A stretch of DNA of 64,000 nt from JADKIH01 sp031417395 (GTDB lineage Bacteria; Bacteroidota; Bacteroidia; AKYH767-A; 2013-40CM-41-45): positions 62,001-126,000 of the forward strand of contig JANOVM010000034.1 in assembly GCA_031417395.1 (NCBI GenBank), read 5' to 3'. This document shows, piece after piece, positions 25,299-34,706 of the stretch. The position numbers were made by a program, and so were the translations under genes. The notes under the pieces were generated by a model, which saw only the letters and a program-made list of their open reading frames with translations, was not told the origin of the DNA and did not search any database. How positions within the stretch are numbered: position 1 is the stretch's first letter; every line of letters starts with the position of its first letter.

Positions 25299-25898
25299 AT
25301 GCAACTGACTGAAAGTAAAATACAAGAGCTCATCAAAGCAAAGGGAAAAGGTTTTGTGTTTACCTCAAAGTACTTTTCCTCTAAAACCGATGATGTGAGT
25401 GTTGTAACATCGGCACTAAGCCGTTTGGTACAAAAAAAAGTCATTCGTAGACTGGTACATGGCCTTTATGATTTACCTGAAGTGCATCCGAAACTTGGGG
25501 CAATCATGCCAAGCACTGAAAAGGTAATTGAAGCAATCAAAACATCGGAAGCCATCAGGGTGCAACCAACGGGAGCATATGCCGCCAATCTGTTAGGCTT
25601 ATCTACACAAATACCTATGCGGATTGAGCTTTATACAAATGGCCCTAAAAAGACGATTCGTTTCGGAAAACAGGAAATTCTCCTGAAACCTACCACACCC
25701 AAAAATATGATTGGTGCAGGTACGAAGGCTGGGTTGATACTCCATGCATTCAGACAAATTGGAAAAGACAATGTCACAGAGGAAATGATTAAGCGTATCA
25801 AGAACCAGCTAGAGGAAAAGGATATAAAGCAAATAAAGAAACAGGCACAATATGCTCCAGCATGGATTGCGAAAATTATGCGAGAACTTATCAATTAA
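25299..25898 (+). CDS. AbiEi-type antitoxin / transcriptional regulator (DUF6088-like)
   Basis: A 199-residue protein with an N-terminal winged-helix region (FTSKYFSSKTDDVSVVTSALSRLVQKKVIRRLVHGLYDLPE, about 20-66) typical of AbiEi and related type IV antitoxins. The C-terminal part (YAANLLGLSTQIPMRIELYT; KPTTPKNMIGAG) matches the antitoxin body. In the AbiE system this protein represses the operon and counteracts the nucleotidyltransferase toxin without forming a stable complex. The toxin gene starts 9 bases after its stop. Confidence 0.85.
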   Translation: MQLTESKIQELIKAKGKGFVFTSKYFSSKTDDVSVVTSALSRLVQKKVIRRLVHGLYDLPEVHPKLGAIMPSTEKVIEAIKTSEAIRVQPTGAYAANLLGLSTQIPMRIELYTNGPKKTIRFGKQEILLKPTTPKNMIGAGTKAGLILHAFRQIGKDNVTEEMIKRIKNQLEEKDIKQIKKQAQYAPAWIAKIMRELIN

Positions 25899-25907
25899 GT
25901 TTAATCT

Positions 25908-26930
25908 ATGAACGCTTTTATACAGCTATCATCAGAGGAAAGAAACCTATACTGCAGACAGGCATCCGAAAGAATGTCTGTGCCTTTGCCTGCTGCTGTT
26001 ATAGAAAAAGATTTTTGGGTATGTTGGACTCTCAATTTGTTGAATGAAATTCCGGAGTTGAAGGGGAATATAACCTTCAAGGGTGGTACTTCATTATCCA
26101 AGGCCTGGGGATTGATTGAAAGATTCTCAGAGGATATTGATATTGCCATTAACCGCAAGGTATTCGGACAAGAACCGCCCTATGGTGTAGAGCATGCAGA
26201 ATCCAATAGACAAAGAAAAATGCGATTGGAAGAACTGGAAGAAAAGAGTGCTGCGTTTATTCGAGATTTTCTCATACCAAAACTTCAGGATAAAATTGCC
26301 GAACATATCCAGGAAAAATTCACACTTAAACCCGTTCAAAAAGGAAATGAGGTTAACATTGAATTTGAGTATCCTGGTACTTTGAAAAACGAGTTAGGTG
26401 GGTTATTACCTGTAGTTTTGATTGAGCTTGTTCCAAGGGCAGATGAAATACCTAACGAAGAAAGAATAATCACGCCCATTATACATGAGATATTTGTCGA
26501 TATTTTAGGCGAAGGCTCATTCAGCATATCCACATTGGCTCCGGAGCGAACATTCCTCGAAAAATTACTTTTTATTCATGAAACATTAGTAGGATTCAAT
26601 AAAGGAAGCGAAAAAAAGAGCAGGCATTATTATGACCTTTATAAACTGTATGAATCAGGTGTATTTGAAAAAATAAAACTCAATCGAGAACTATTGAATG
26701 CTGTTGTCCAACATCGTCAGACTTTTTTCCGGTATAACACAATGGACTATTCAGGTATTTTGTCAAAAGGAGTGAAAGTCACACTACCACAGGAAAGTTG
26801 GGCAGATTGGCGTGGAGACTACAGCAGGAGTGCGGTAATGATATACAGTAAAATTCCAAGCTTTGAAGAGCTGATGACATTTGCTGATCGACTTGAGAAG
26901 GAATTTAATGATTGGGTTAGCATGGTCTAA
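25908..26930 (+). CDS. AbiEii/AbiGii-type nucleotidyltransferase toxin
   Basis: A 340-residue DNA polymerase beta-like nucleotidyltransferase. The catalytic motif is intact: FKGGTSLSKAW (GGTS at 59-62, Lys65) followed by FSEDIDIAI (Asp76 and Asp78). The later LAPERTFLEKLLFIHE and KKSRHYYDLYKLY segments match the family. AbiEii toxins act in phage abortive infection; members of the family transfer nucleotides to tRNA. No frameshift or missing catalytic residue is seen, so the module looks functional. It is the second gene of the operon. Confidence 0.9.
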   Translation: MNAFIQLSSEERNLYCRQASERMSVPLPAAVIEKDFWVCWTLNLLNEIPELKGNITFKGGTSLSKAWGLIERFSEDIDIAINRKVFGQEPPYGVEHAESNRQRKMRLEELEEKSAAFIRDFLIPKLQDKIAEHIQEKFTLKPVQKGNEVNIEFEYPGTLKNELGGLLPVVLIELVPRADEIPNEERIITPIIHEIFVDILGEGSFSISTLAPERTFLEKLLFIHETLVGFNKGSEKKSRHYYDLYKLYESGVFEKIKLNRELLNAVVQHRQTFFRYNTMDYSGILSKGVKVTLPQESWADWRGDYSRSAVMIYSKIPSFEELMTFADRLEKEFNDWVSMV

Positions 26931-27032
26931 TTAAATACTTGTAATTTGAAACAAATCTCTTCTTTCCCCAGGTAATTAACTCAGAATCAAGAACTTTTTT
27001 AAAAAAAATTTTGAATGTAATTACAGAACTAC

Positions 27033-28241
27033 CTAATTCCTTTTTGTCGGTGTCCACACCCCTGAATCAATTCCCTTTACATACCTAAAAAACCCCTTTA
27101 ACAAGGCAAGATTCATATAAGAAAAGTATGAGATAAAGCGAAGTACACGAAGATGGAAGCCTATTTTACGCAATAGCCAATCTAAAAATGGTGTGCAAAG
27201 AAGCAATATTTCAGCGGCAAATAAATAAAGGTAAATGCTGTCAGAATAAGACATTTTCAAGAGGGAAAATAAGGAAAACAATAATAGAAAAGGAGTAATC
27301 CTGCGCAGGAATTTATGGCTGAAAAAACAAAATCCGGCGGGAGAGAAAGGATGAAAAAGCATATGCTTAAAGTGATTCAGGTTTTGAAAATTACCGGCTG
27401 ATATTCTTGATTTCCTTTTGTATTCCTGTTGAATATCATTCGATACGTCCTCGTAACAAAGAGCCTGAAGATCGTTAATGCATTTGTGCTTTTTCTCAAG
27501 CACTTTCATGGCGATAAAAAAATCATCGACAAGGAATCCTTCCGGGATCTTTTCGAAAAGTTCTTTTCTTAGCGCAAAACAGCCGCCAAACGGCCCCATC
27601 ATGCACCCCCACAAAAGACCTTCTCTATATTTAATCAGGTTTTCACGTTCAATGTAACTCTTTTCCTGAATGGAAATACCGTCTTTTCGTAAACCAATAT
27701 TAAGGATGTTTGCGCCTACTAATCCTATTTCATTCTTCGAAAAATGCTCCTGTAATCTGCGAATCATAGTCCGCTCGAAAAGCACATTAGCATCTGTTAG
27801 AATAAGAATGTCGTTAGCAGCTTTTAATACCAGATCATTTATTATGGCAGGTTTACCTCTGCGAGATTTGAACTCAAAAAGAATTATGAAAGGATATTTC
27901 CTTTGCATTTCCTTAACTATTTCGCATGTCTTGTCATTAGAAGCATCGGAACCAATTAAGATCTCTAATTTCTCCAATGGATAATCGGATTCAACAATAC
28001 TCAGAAGTTTTCTTTCAATAACTTCTTCTTCATTATACGCAGCAATTAGTATTGAAACTTTCGAAGAAAAATCGTTGTTGAAATTTTCTGATGTAATCAA
28101 CTTTCTATTGCGGGACAGTAAAGCAAGTATACCGGGAAAAATTACATAGGTATAGCCAATTAAAAAACAGGAAACGACGAAAATAATCGTAAAAAAAACA
28201 AATAGCGTCATAGAGAGCCCAAAAATAGTCAATCCTTTCAT
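27033..28241 (-). CDS. GT2 family membrane glycosyltransferase
   Basis: A 402-residue protein with an N-terminal membrane helix (about 10-35), a GT-A catalytic domain (VSILIAAYNEEEVIERKLLS; EILIGSDASNDKT; ILILTDANVLFE as DxD-like motif; FLVDDFFIAMKV as acceptor-site acid motif) and two or three C-terminal helices. It resembles inner-membrane processive or lipid-linked glycosyltransferases. The QxxRW motif of cellulose-synthase-like enzymes is not present; KRKSRISAGNFQNL takes its place. The sugar is unknown. It is transcribed divergently from the GWxTD gene across only 29 bases. M11 (28211) is a possible alternative start. Confidence 0.85.
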   Translation of the reverse strand: MKGLTIFGLSMTLFVFFTIIFVVSCFLIGYTYVIFPGILALLSRNRKLITSENFNNDFSSKVSILIAAYNEEEVIERKLLSIVESDYPLEKLEILIGSDASNDKTCEIVKEMQRKYPFIILFEFKSRRGKPAIINDLVLKAANDILILTDANVLFERTMIRRLQEHFSKNEIGLVGANILNIGLRKDGISIQEKSYIERENLIKYREGLLWGCMMGPFGGCFALRKELFEKIPEGFLVDDFFIAMKVLEKKHKCINDLQALCYEDVSNDIQQEYKRKSRISAGNFQNLNHFKHMLFHPFSPAGFCFFSHKFLRRITPFLLLFSLFSLLKMSYSDSIYLYLFAAEILLLCTPFLDWLLRKIGFHLRVLRFISYFSYMNLALLKGFFRYVKGIDSGVWTPTKRN

Positions 28242-28270
28242 CTGAGATATATTTTATGTAAATTTACTTT

Positions 28271-29734
28271 ATGAAAAAGTGGATAATATTTCATCTGATT
28301 ATTGTTTTTACAACTTCATTAAAAGCTGCCTCTCTTTCAGGCTTTTTTTCCTATTGTACATTTGATATTCCTGACAATAAACCATACCTGGAAACCTATC
28401 TCACAGTCACTGGAGGATCGGTATCATTCATTCCCATAAACGACAGCCAGCATCAGGGACAAATTGAAGTCATTATGCAAATTCGTTCAGGCGATAAAGT
28501 TGTTCATTTTGATAAATACAATCTTAAAAGTCCTGTTGTAACTGACCTTTCCTCTATACCTGATTTTATCGATCAGCAGCGCATAAAACTTGATACAGGC
28601 GCATATCAATTAGAATTAACAATTCGCGATAAAAATACAAATGAGAAAGAGTCAACTATTAAACAAATCATAAGGATCAATTACCCAACCGATACCATCA
28701 GTATTTCCGACATCGAACTAATTGATTCATATAAAAAAGTTGAAACTGCCAACAATTTTACAAAAAGCGGCTATGAGTTAATCCCTTTTGTAAATACAAG
28801 TATGTTTTATCCAAAGGAAATTACCAATTTAAAGTTTTATACTGAAATCTATCGTTCCGATAAAATAACACCGGCAGAAGATTATCTGGTCAGGTATTAT
28901 ATTAGCAACAATGAAAGCAGAAAAGTTTTGGAGAATTTTATTGTCTCGAGCAAACAAAAACCGCAACCTGTTAATGCTATTCTTGGTGACATACCCATTT
29001 CAAACTTGTATTCTGGAAATTATAATTTGTGCATTGAAGTCAGAAACAAAAAGAACCAGCTTTTAGCTTACAAACAAATGTTTTTTCAGAGAAGCAATGC
29101 GGAAAGCAAGCCAATGATTACAGCAGATCTTTTAGCCACTGATATTAACAACACATTTGTCTCACTTCTCAATAATAAAGACACTTTAATAGAATACATT
29201 GCCTGTCTGTATCCCATTTCTTCAAGCATGGAAGTTGAAACAGGGGAAAGCATAATTCAGCGCTCCGATCTACATTCCATGCAGCAATATATTTATTATT
29301 TCTGGTCAAAGCGAAATCCTAACGATCCGGGAAAAGCATTCAACGACTATAAGATTGAAGTACAAAAAGCGAAAGAATCCTTTAGTACACAAATCAACAA
29401 AGGTTATGAAACCGATCGCGGAAGGGTCTTTTTGCAATACGGTCCACCGAATATTATTTCCGACAACAAAGACGAAGCAGGCTCTTACCCCTATGAGGTA
29501 TGGCAATATTATAAACTTAAAGAACAATCGAACAGGAAATTTGTATTCGCTGCAAAAGAACGGTCTTCCAATGAATTTAAGTTATTGCATTCTGATGCCA
29601 TTGGTGAAATAAATGATCCCAATTGGCAATTAAAGCTCCTCGGCTCCCAGCAGTTTGGCACCTCCCTTGATCCGGTCAAACCGATAAATATTTACGGAAA
29701 TCATTCAGAAAACAATTATACAAATCCTCATTGA
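28271..29734 (+). CDS. GWxTD domain secreted protein
   Basis: A 487-residue protein with a signal peptide (LIIVFTTSLKAA). The last 150 residues carry the GWxTD domain: YYFWSKRNPNDPGKAFNDYK, then NKGYETDRGRVFLQYGPPN, where Trp is replaced by Tyr in the name-giving motif, and PYEVWQYY. The upstream 300 residues look like beta-rich repeats. GWxTD proteins are widespread in Bacteroidota; their function is unknown. The neighbouring glycosyltransferases may be unrelated. Confidence 0.82.
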   Translation: MKKWIIFHLIIVFTTSLKAASLSGFFSYCTFDIPDNKPYLETYLTVTGGSVSFIPINDSQHQGQIEVIMQIRSGDKVVHFDKYNLKSPVVTDLSSIPDFIDQQRIKLDTGAYQLELTIRDKNTNEKESTIKQIIRINYPTDTISISDIELIDSYKKVETANNFTKSGYELIPFVNTSMFYPKEITNLKFYTEIYRSDKITPAEDYLVRYYISNNESRKVLENFIVSSKQKPQPVNAILGDIPISNLYSGNYNLCIEVRNKKNQLLAYKQMFFQRSNAESKPMITADLLATDINNTFVSLLNNKDTLIEYIACLYPISSSMEVETGESIIQRSDLHSMQQYIYYFWSKRNPNDPGKAFNDYKIEVQKAKESFSTQINKGYETDRGRVFLQYGPPNIISDNKDEAGSYPYEVWQYYKLKEQSNRKFVFAAKERSSNEFKLLHSDAIGEINDPNWQLKLLGSQQFGTSLDPVKPINIYGNHSENNYTNPH

Positions 29735-29833
29735 GTCTATTTCATAAACTCTCTTTTTTTGAACTTCTACTAGAAAATATTTATTTTTTATTATTTGAAT
29801 ATCTTTTGATAAGTTAATTAATTCAGAGCATTT

Positions 29834-29867
29834 TTGATTTCATTGTTCCCGTCAATTTTTACCTTTG
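29834..29867 (+). promoter_or_regulatory. Promoter of the second GT2 gene
   Basis: TTG (29834-29836) and TACCTTTG (29860-29867) are 23 bases apart, at the long end of the accepted Bacteroidota spacing. The start codon follows 22 bases later. Confidence 0.6.
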
Positions 29868-29888
29868 TCACTTCCCCGAACCTAATTC

Positions 29889-30911
29889 ATGTCAAAACGA
29901 ATTGCTGTAGTAATTTTAGTCTGGAATAACAGAAAATACCTGGAAGAGTTTTTACCCTCTGTAATTGAATACAGTTCCGGTCTTGCAGATATTGTCATAG
30001 CCGACAATGCTTCTTCAGACGATTCAATAACTTTGCTGGAAACTAATTTTCCTTCTGTCAGAATCATCAGAAATAAAACCAATGAAGGCTTTACAGGCGG
30101 CTACAATACAGCGCTCAGTCAGGTTAACAATGAATATTTTGTACTGTTAAACAGCGATGTTAGGGTTACTGAAAACTGGCTACAACCCTTATTGGAGTTA
30201 ATGGATAAAGACACCAATGTTGGTGCATGTCAGCCAAAGATACTATCCTATCATTCTCCGGAATACTTCGAATATGCAGGAGCAGCCGGAGGATTTATCG
30301 ATAAATACGGTTATCCATTTTGCCGCGGAAGGATTTTTAATTCTCTTGAAAAAGATTTACATCAATATGATGATAGCCGAAAAATTTTCTGGGCAAGCGG
30401 AGCATGTATGATGATACGGTCATCCGTTTTCAGAGAGTTGAATGGCTTTGACGCTAACTTTTTCGCTCATATGGAAGAAATCGATCTTTGCTGGAGAATG
30501 CAGCTTGCAGGTAAGCAAATTTATTTCTGTCCTGATTCAAAAGTTTACCATGTTGGCGGAGGATCACTGCATAAAAGCAATCCACAAAAGACCTATTTAA
30601 ATTTTCGTAATAATTTACTGCTGATTTATAAAAATTCAAGCCCTGAAAAAGCCAAAATTATACTTCGTATGCGCTTTTTTCTGGATGCTTTGGCATCATT
30701 TATATTCCTTTTTTCAGGAAGTTTTGCTGATTTTAAAGCTGTATGGAGGGCCCGCAAAGACTATAAGAGGTTAAAAAGCAGCTATAAGCCATACTTTTCA
30801 AAAAAAGAGGGGAATTCCTTTAAGGAAGACTTAATGCTATATCCTAAAAGCATTTTGTGGGATTACTACATTTGTTCAAGGAAAATATTTTCCTCTTTAG
30901 AGTATAAATAA
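29889..30911 (+). CDS. GT2 family glycosyltransferase (rhamnosyltransferase-like)
   Basis: A 340-residue soluble or peripheral GT2 enzyme of the WbbL/rhamnosyltransferase type: AVVILVWNNRKYLEEFLPS, IVIADNASSDDSI, NEGFTGGYNTAL, the metal-binding YFVLLNSDVRVTENW, WASGACMMIRSSVF, and the catalytic HMEEIDLCWRMQLAG. Such enzymes add sugars to surface polysaccharides or glycoproteins. It has its own consensus promoter. Confidence 0.9.
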   Translation: MSKRIAVVILVWNNRKYLEEFLPSVIEYSSGLADIVIADNASSDDSITLLETNFPSVRIIRNKTNEGFTGGYNTALSQVNNEYFVLLNSDVRVTENWLQPLLELMDKDTNVGACQPKILSYHSPEYFEYAGAAGGFIDKYGYPFCRGRIFNSLEKDLHQYDDSRKIFWASGACMMIRSSVFRELNGFDANFFAHMEEIDLCWRMQLAGKQIYFCPDSKVYHVGGGSLHKSNPQKTYLNFRNNLLLIYKNSSPEKAKIILRMRFFLDALASFIFLFSGSFADFKAVWRARKDYKRLKSSYKPYFSKKEGNSFKEDLMLYPKSILWDYYICSRKIFSSLEYK

Positions 30912-31034
30912 ATTTTCCCCGAGGTTTTTCAGAGTGTAAGAAAAGTTTCCATTTTGAATAACTTTTAAGGCAACAATAACTAAAACTAATAGAATAATCC
31001 GGATTAAATCAAATCTCCGGAATAGGCTAATTTT

Positions 31035-33626
31035 ATGGGAATTGAAAGTGTCGATATTTTAATTGAACGTGCGCAAGCTGTAAGAAACAGAAATGTTGCT
31101 CAGGCAATGACTTTGCTGGAAGAAGCGCTTTTAATAGCTCAGGAATCACACTACAAAGAAGGCATGGCAAGGATTATTCGCGATAAAGCGGCTTGTTATC
31201 TTATTCAAAAAAAATATAAGTTATCCCTTTCAGCATATACTGAAGCGGTTTTGTTTTATCAGGAGATGAATGAAAAACACAATCAACTGAATTGTCTTCA
31301 TGAAATCAGCTCCATTTATTGTAGACTAGGAGACTTTCCTGCATCCATGAACTATATTCTTCAAAAACATAAAATTCATACGGAACTCAGTGATTCAGGA
31401 GGAATAGCGCATGATTTCAACGACATAGGCAAATTGTATGTCTTCTTGAAAGAATATGAAAATGCCATTGAGTATTTTAAAAAAGCACTGAAAATATTTG
31501 AAGGATTGAAGGATAAAAGTCAGATGGTAAATTCCTACTTTTTGCTCGGCAATGCTTATACCTGGCAAAGTGATTTTGACCGCGCTTTATATTATTTATT
31601 ACGCGCATCCAATTCACTGGAACATCTTCCTGATGTTGATACCCGTGCGCGCACGCTAGGTTGTCTGGCCATTCTGCATAATAAATTAAAAGAGTACGAT
31701 AAGTCCATAACTTTTTTTAATGAAGCTCTTCATATTGCAAAAGAAGGTGCATCCAATAGCGTACGCACACAGTTAAAAAAGGGACTTGGAAAACTATACA
31801 TTGACCTTACTCAATACGATAAAGCAATACAGGTTTTGACAAGTGCATTAGAGCATGCGCAGGATTCACCGATGGAAAGTCAGCTCGTTAAAATTCATCA
31901 ATTCCTTTCTTTGGCATACGAAAAGATTGTAGATTATCAAAACGCTCTGCTTCATTTACATAAATGCAAGGATCTGGAAAAATTAATTACATCAGAAGAA
32001 ATAAATCTGAAAACCAAAGCACTTCTTATCAAGTACGATTTAGAAGAATTAAAAAAACAAAAAGAGATTGCCGAATTATCCGATAAACTTAAAGAACAAT
32101 TTCTCGCAAATATAAGTCATGAAATACGCACTCCCATGCACGGAGTATTGGGCATGGCTCATTTGCTGAATAAGACAAGTCCAACGAAAGAACAGGAAGA
32201 ATACATTGAAGCCATAAAAGTTTCAGCTAACAATTTAATGGTTATCATCACCGACATACTTGACTTTTCAAAAATCAATGCCGGCAAAATTGAATTCAAC
32301 GAAAGCGAGTTCAACATTCGTGACCTTGCAAAAGGTGTAATGCAGATACTCCGTACAAAAGCAGATGAAAAAAATATTAGTCTGGGCTGCACGGTAGATT
32401 ATAAAATAAAAAACAAACTCCTTGGCGATCCAATTCGATTGAATCAAATACTGATGAACCTTTTGGGCAATGCTGTTAAATTTACAGAAAAAGGAAAGGT
32501 ATTGATTGATTTAAAATTAATTGAAGAAAAAGATAATGCTTGTAAAATCCGCATAAAGATTTCTGACACAGGAATAGGAATACCGGAGAGTAAGCTTCAA
32601 AGTATTTTTGAAAGTTTTGAGCAAGCTGATAATAACAAAAGGCGTTTTGAAGGTACAGGACTTGGACTTACTATCGTTAAACAGTTGGTTGAATTGCAGG
32701 GCGGAATTGTTTCTGTTCGCAGCAAGGTTAATGAAGGATCGGAATTTACGGTTGATATGAACTTCAGTATTCCACAGAACCAGGCAAATCCTCAAATTGG
32801 CTTTCCTGCCGAAAAATTTGAACCACTGGATTTTTCTCATGTCAATTTACTAATCGTTGAAGATAACAGAGTCAATCAGCTTCTGCTAAAAAACACGTTG
32901 AAAAAATTTGGTTTTGTGAATGCAGACGTTGCGGAAAACGGCAGATCCGCATTACAATTGCTTTCAGAAAAAAATTATCATCTGGTGCTTATGGATATTC
33001 AGATGCCCGAGATGGACGGATATGAAATTACCAGAGAAATCAGAAGCAGGGTGCGTAAAGAAATGCGCAACATACCTGTTATTGCCATTACAGCTGAAGC
33101 TTTGGAAAAAGAAAAACAGAAAGCTAAAGAATCGGGCATGAATGACTATGTGGTTAAGCCTTATATACCCGAGGATTTATACCAAACCATTCTTAAATAT
33201 ATTTTACCTAACGTACCTGAGGTAGATGGTCTAAAGAAAACTCATACTGTTGCCAGAAAATCTAAAGAAGCAGGAATGTCACTCGATTTTCTTGAAAAAT
33301 TTACCGGCGGCGACACAGACCTGACCATTCAACTAATTGAAATATTTCTAAAGCAGGTACCGGAAGCAACAGAAAAACTAACACAATCCATTTCTTCCCG
33401 CAATTGGAAAGAAACCCATGTAGTTGCTCATAAACTTAAATCAAGTATTGCAATTTTTGAATTGCAGGAATTAAAAAAAATCATTACCAATATCGAAGAA
33501 TATGCCCGCGATGGCGAACACCTGAATGAAATACCGCGTGCTTTTTCGGCTTTCCGCGAGGGAGCAAGACATGCGGTTAGGAATTTGGAGGCGGAGTTGA
33601 GGAAATTGAAGAGGGAGAGGGTTTAA
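31035..33626 (+). CDS. Hybrid sensor histidine kinase with TPR input, receiver and Hpt domains
   Basis: An 863-residue cytoplasmic kinase without membrane helices. Residues 1-320 are TPR repeats (for example YENAIEYFKKALKIFEGL and YDKSITFFNEALHIAKEG). A coiled linker leads to HisKA (FLANISHEIRTPMHGVLG, His362), an HATPase domain (N box LMNLLGNAVKFTEKG; DTGIGIPESKLQSIFESFEQ; GTGLGLTIVKQLV), a receiver (LMDIQMPEMDGYE, Asp654) and a C-terminal Hpt domain (HVVAHKLKSS, His799). All phosphorelay residues are present. The output partner is not adjacent. Its stop codon lies inside the first copy of a 17-bp direct repeat. Confidence 0.93.
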   Translation: MGIESVDILIERAQAVRNRNVAQAMTLLEEALLIAQESHYKEGMARIIRDKAACYLIQKKYKLSLSAYTEAVLFYQEMNEKHNQLNCLHEISSIYCRLGDFPASMNYILQKHKIHTELSDSGGIAHDFNDIGKLYVFLKEYENAIEYFKKALKIFEGLKDKSQMVNSYFLLGNAYTWQSDFDRALYYLLRASNSLEHLPDVDTRARTLGCLAILHNKLKEYDKSITFFNEALHIAKEGASNSVRTQLKKGLGKLYIDLTQYDKAIQVLTSALEHAQDSPMESQLVKIHQFLSLAYEKIVDYQNALLHLHKCKDLEKLITSEEINLKTKALLIKYDLEELKKQKEIAELSDKLKEQFLANISHEIRTPMHGVLGMAHLLNKTSPTKEQEEYIEAIKVSANNLMVIITDILDFSKINAGKIEFNESEFNIRDLAKGVMQILRTKADEKNISLGCTVDYKIKNKLLGDPIRLNQILMNLLGNAVKFTEKGKVLIDLKLIEEKDNACKIRIKISDTGIGIPESKLQSIFESFEQADNNKRRFEGTGLGLTIVKQLVELQGGIVSVRSKVNEGSEFTVDMNFSIPQNQANPQIGFPAEKFEPLDFSHVNLLIVEDNRVNQLLLKNTLKKFGFVNADVAENGRSALQLLSEKNYHLVLMDIQMPEMDGYEITREIRSRVRKEMRNIPVIAITAEALEKEKQKAKESGMNDYVVKPYIPEDLYQTILKYILPNVPEVDGLKKTHTVARKSKEAGMSLDFLEKFTGGDTDLTIQLIEIFLKQVPEATEKLTQSISSRNWKETHVVAHKLKSSIAIFELQELKKIITNIEEYARDGEHLNEIPRAFSAFREGARHAVRNLEAELRKLKRERV

Positions 33627-33685
33627 GTTGAGTAACGATGGCAGAGCAACGAATAACGATTAACGAGTTTTAAGTTGAGTAACGA
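33622..33685. repeat. 17-bp direct repeat spanning the kinase stop codon
   Basis: TTTAAGTTGAGTAACGA occurs at 33622-33638, containing the stop codon of the hybrid kinase, and again at 33669-33685, 47 bases later. An imperfect hairpin region with GATAGC/GCTATC-type segments follows at about 33687-33733. Confidence 0.8.
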
Positions 33686-33791
33686 CCCAATAGCTATCGC
33701 TTCGACTGATTCCTATGGGATAGCAATCGGTTAATGATTTAAGAATTATTAAGATCTAGCTCCTTGTTGACTCATTTTTTCATGACCAACG

Positions 33792-34706
33792 TCACTCAAT
33801 CAAAAACTTATCCCCCTCAATAGCCAGGGTAGTATCACTAAAAACTTCTTTTGCTTCTTCGAGAAGCGGATAAAGATTTTTATAGCGTGCTGAAAAGTGT
33901 CCGATGATAAGTCTTTTGGCATTTGCTTTTTTAGCAATGGTGGCTGCCTGTGCTGCTGTGGAATGAAAAGTTTCTTTGGCTCTTTCGGTTTTATCACTGA
34001 GGAATGTAGCTTCGTGATAAAGCAGATCTACATTGCGAACTGCAGAAGCCACACCTTCGTTGTAACAGGTATCTGAACAAAAAGCATACGAACGAGGGTG
34101 ACGTGGATCCGTTGTAATTTCTTTGTTTGGAATAATACGGCCATCAGGAAGAAAGCAATCCTTACCATTCTTTAAATCCTGATAAGCTTCCAATGGAACA
34201 TGATATTCCTGAAGTTTATTTTTAAGAAGTTTTCGTAATCCTGGTTTTTCTGAAAATAAAAATCCTGTACAGGGAATTCGATGATGCAGGACAATGGTTT
34301 TTACTTCAACACCCTCATCGGAATAAATAATTTTAGGATTTAAAGGATCGAGAAAGTGATAATGAATGGGAAACCTTAAATTAGTATCTGAATATTTTAA
34401 TTGAATATCGATAATTTCCTTTAATGGTTCCGGGCAATACAAATGAAGGTCAACGGTTCTTCCTTGTAAATGCATGGTTGAAAGCAAACCTACCAATCCC
34501 AGGTAATGATCACCGTGTAGATGAGAAATAAAAATGTGATTGATACGGTGAAACTTGATTTTGTAGCGGTTCAATTGCAAGAGAGTGCCCTCACCACAAT
34601 CGACCAAAAAAAACCGCTCATGTATGTTTAATACCTGAGCGGTGGGATGTCTTTGGTAAATAGGGGTTGCAGAACTACTACCGAGAATACTAATTTCAAA
34701 AATCAT
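33792..34706 (-). CDS. rnz: Ribonuclease Z
   Basis: A 304-residue metallo-beta-lactamase-fold tRNA 3'-endonuclease of normal length. The zinc motif HLHGDH is at residues 62-67, with further ligand regions CSDTCYN, LYHEATF and LIIGHFSARY. The exosite arm expected in RNase Z is represented by the middle segment (about 150-200). It trims tRNA precursors at the discriminator base. Its ATG overlaps the stop of the upstream T9SS protein gene by one base, so it is the third gene of an operon that starts with a STAS-domain gene. Confidence 0.95.
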   Translation of the reverse strand: MIFEISILGSSSATPIYQRHPTAQVLNIHERFFLVDCGEGTLLQLNRYKIKFHRINHIFISHLHGDHYLGLVGLLSTMHLQGRTVDLHLYCPEPLKEIIDIQLKYSDTNLRFPIHYHFLDPLNPKIIYSDEGVEVKTIVLHHRIPCTGFLFSEKPGLRKLLKNKLQEYHVPLEAYQDLKNGKDCFLPDGRIIPNKEITTDPRHPRSYAFCSDTCYNEGVASAVRNVDLLYHEATFLSDKTERAKETFHSTAAQAATIAKKANAKRLIIGHFSARYKNLYPLLEEAKEVFSDTTLAIEGDKFLIE

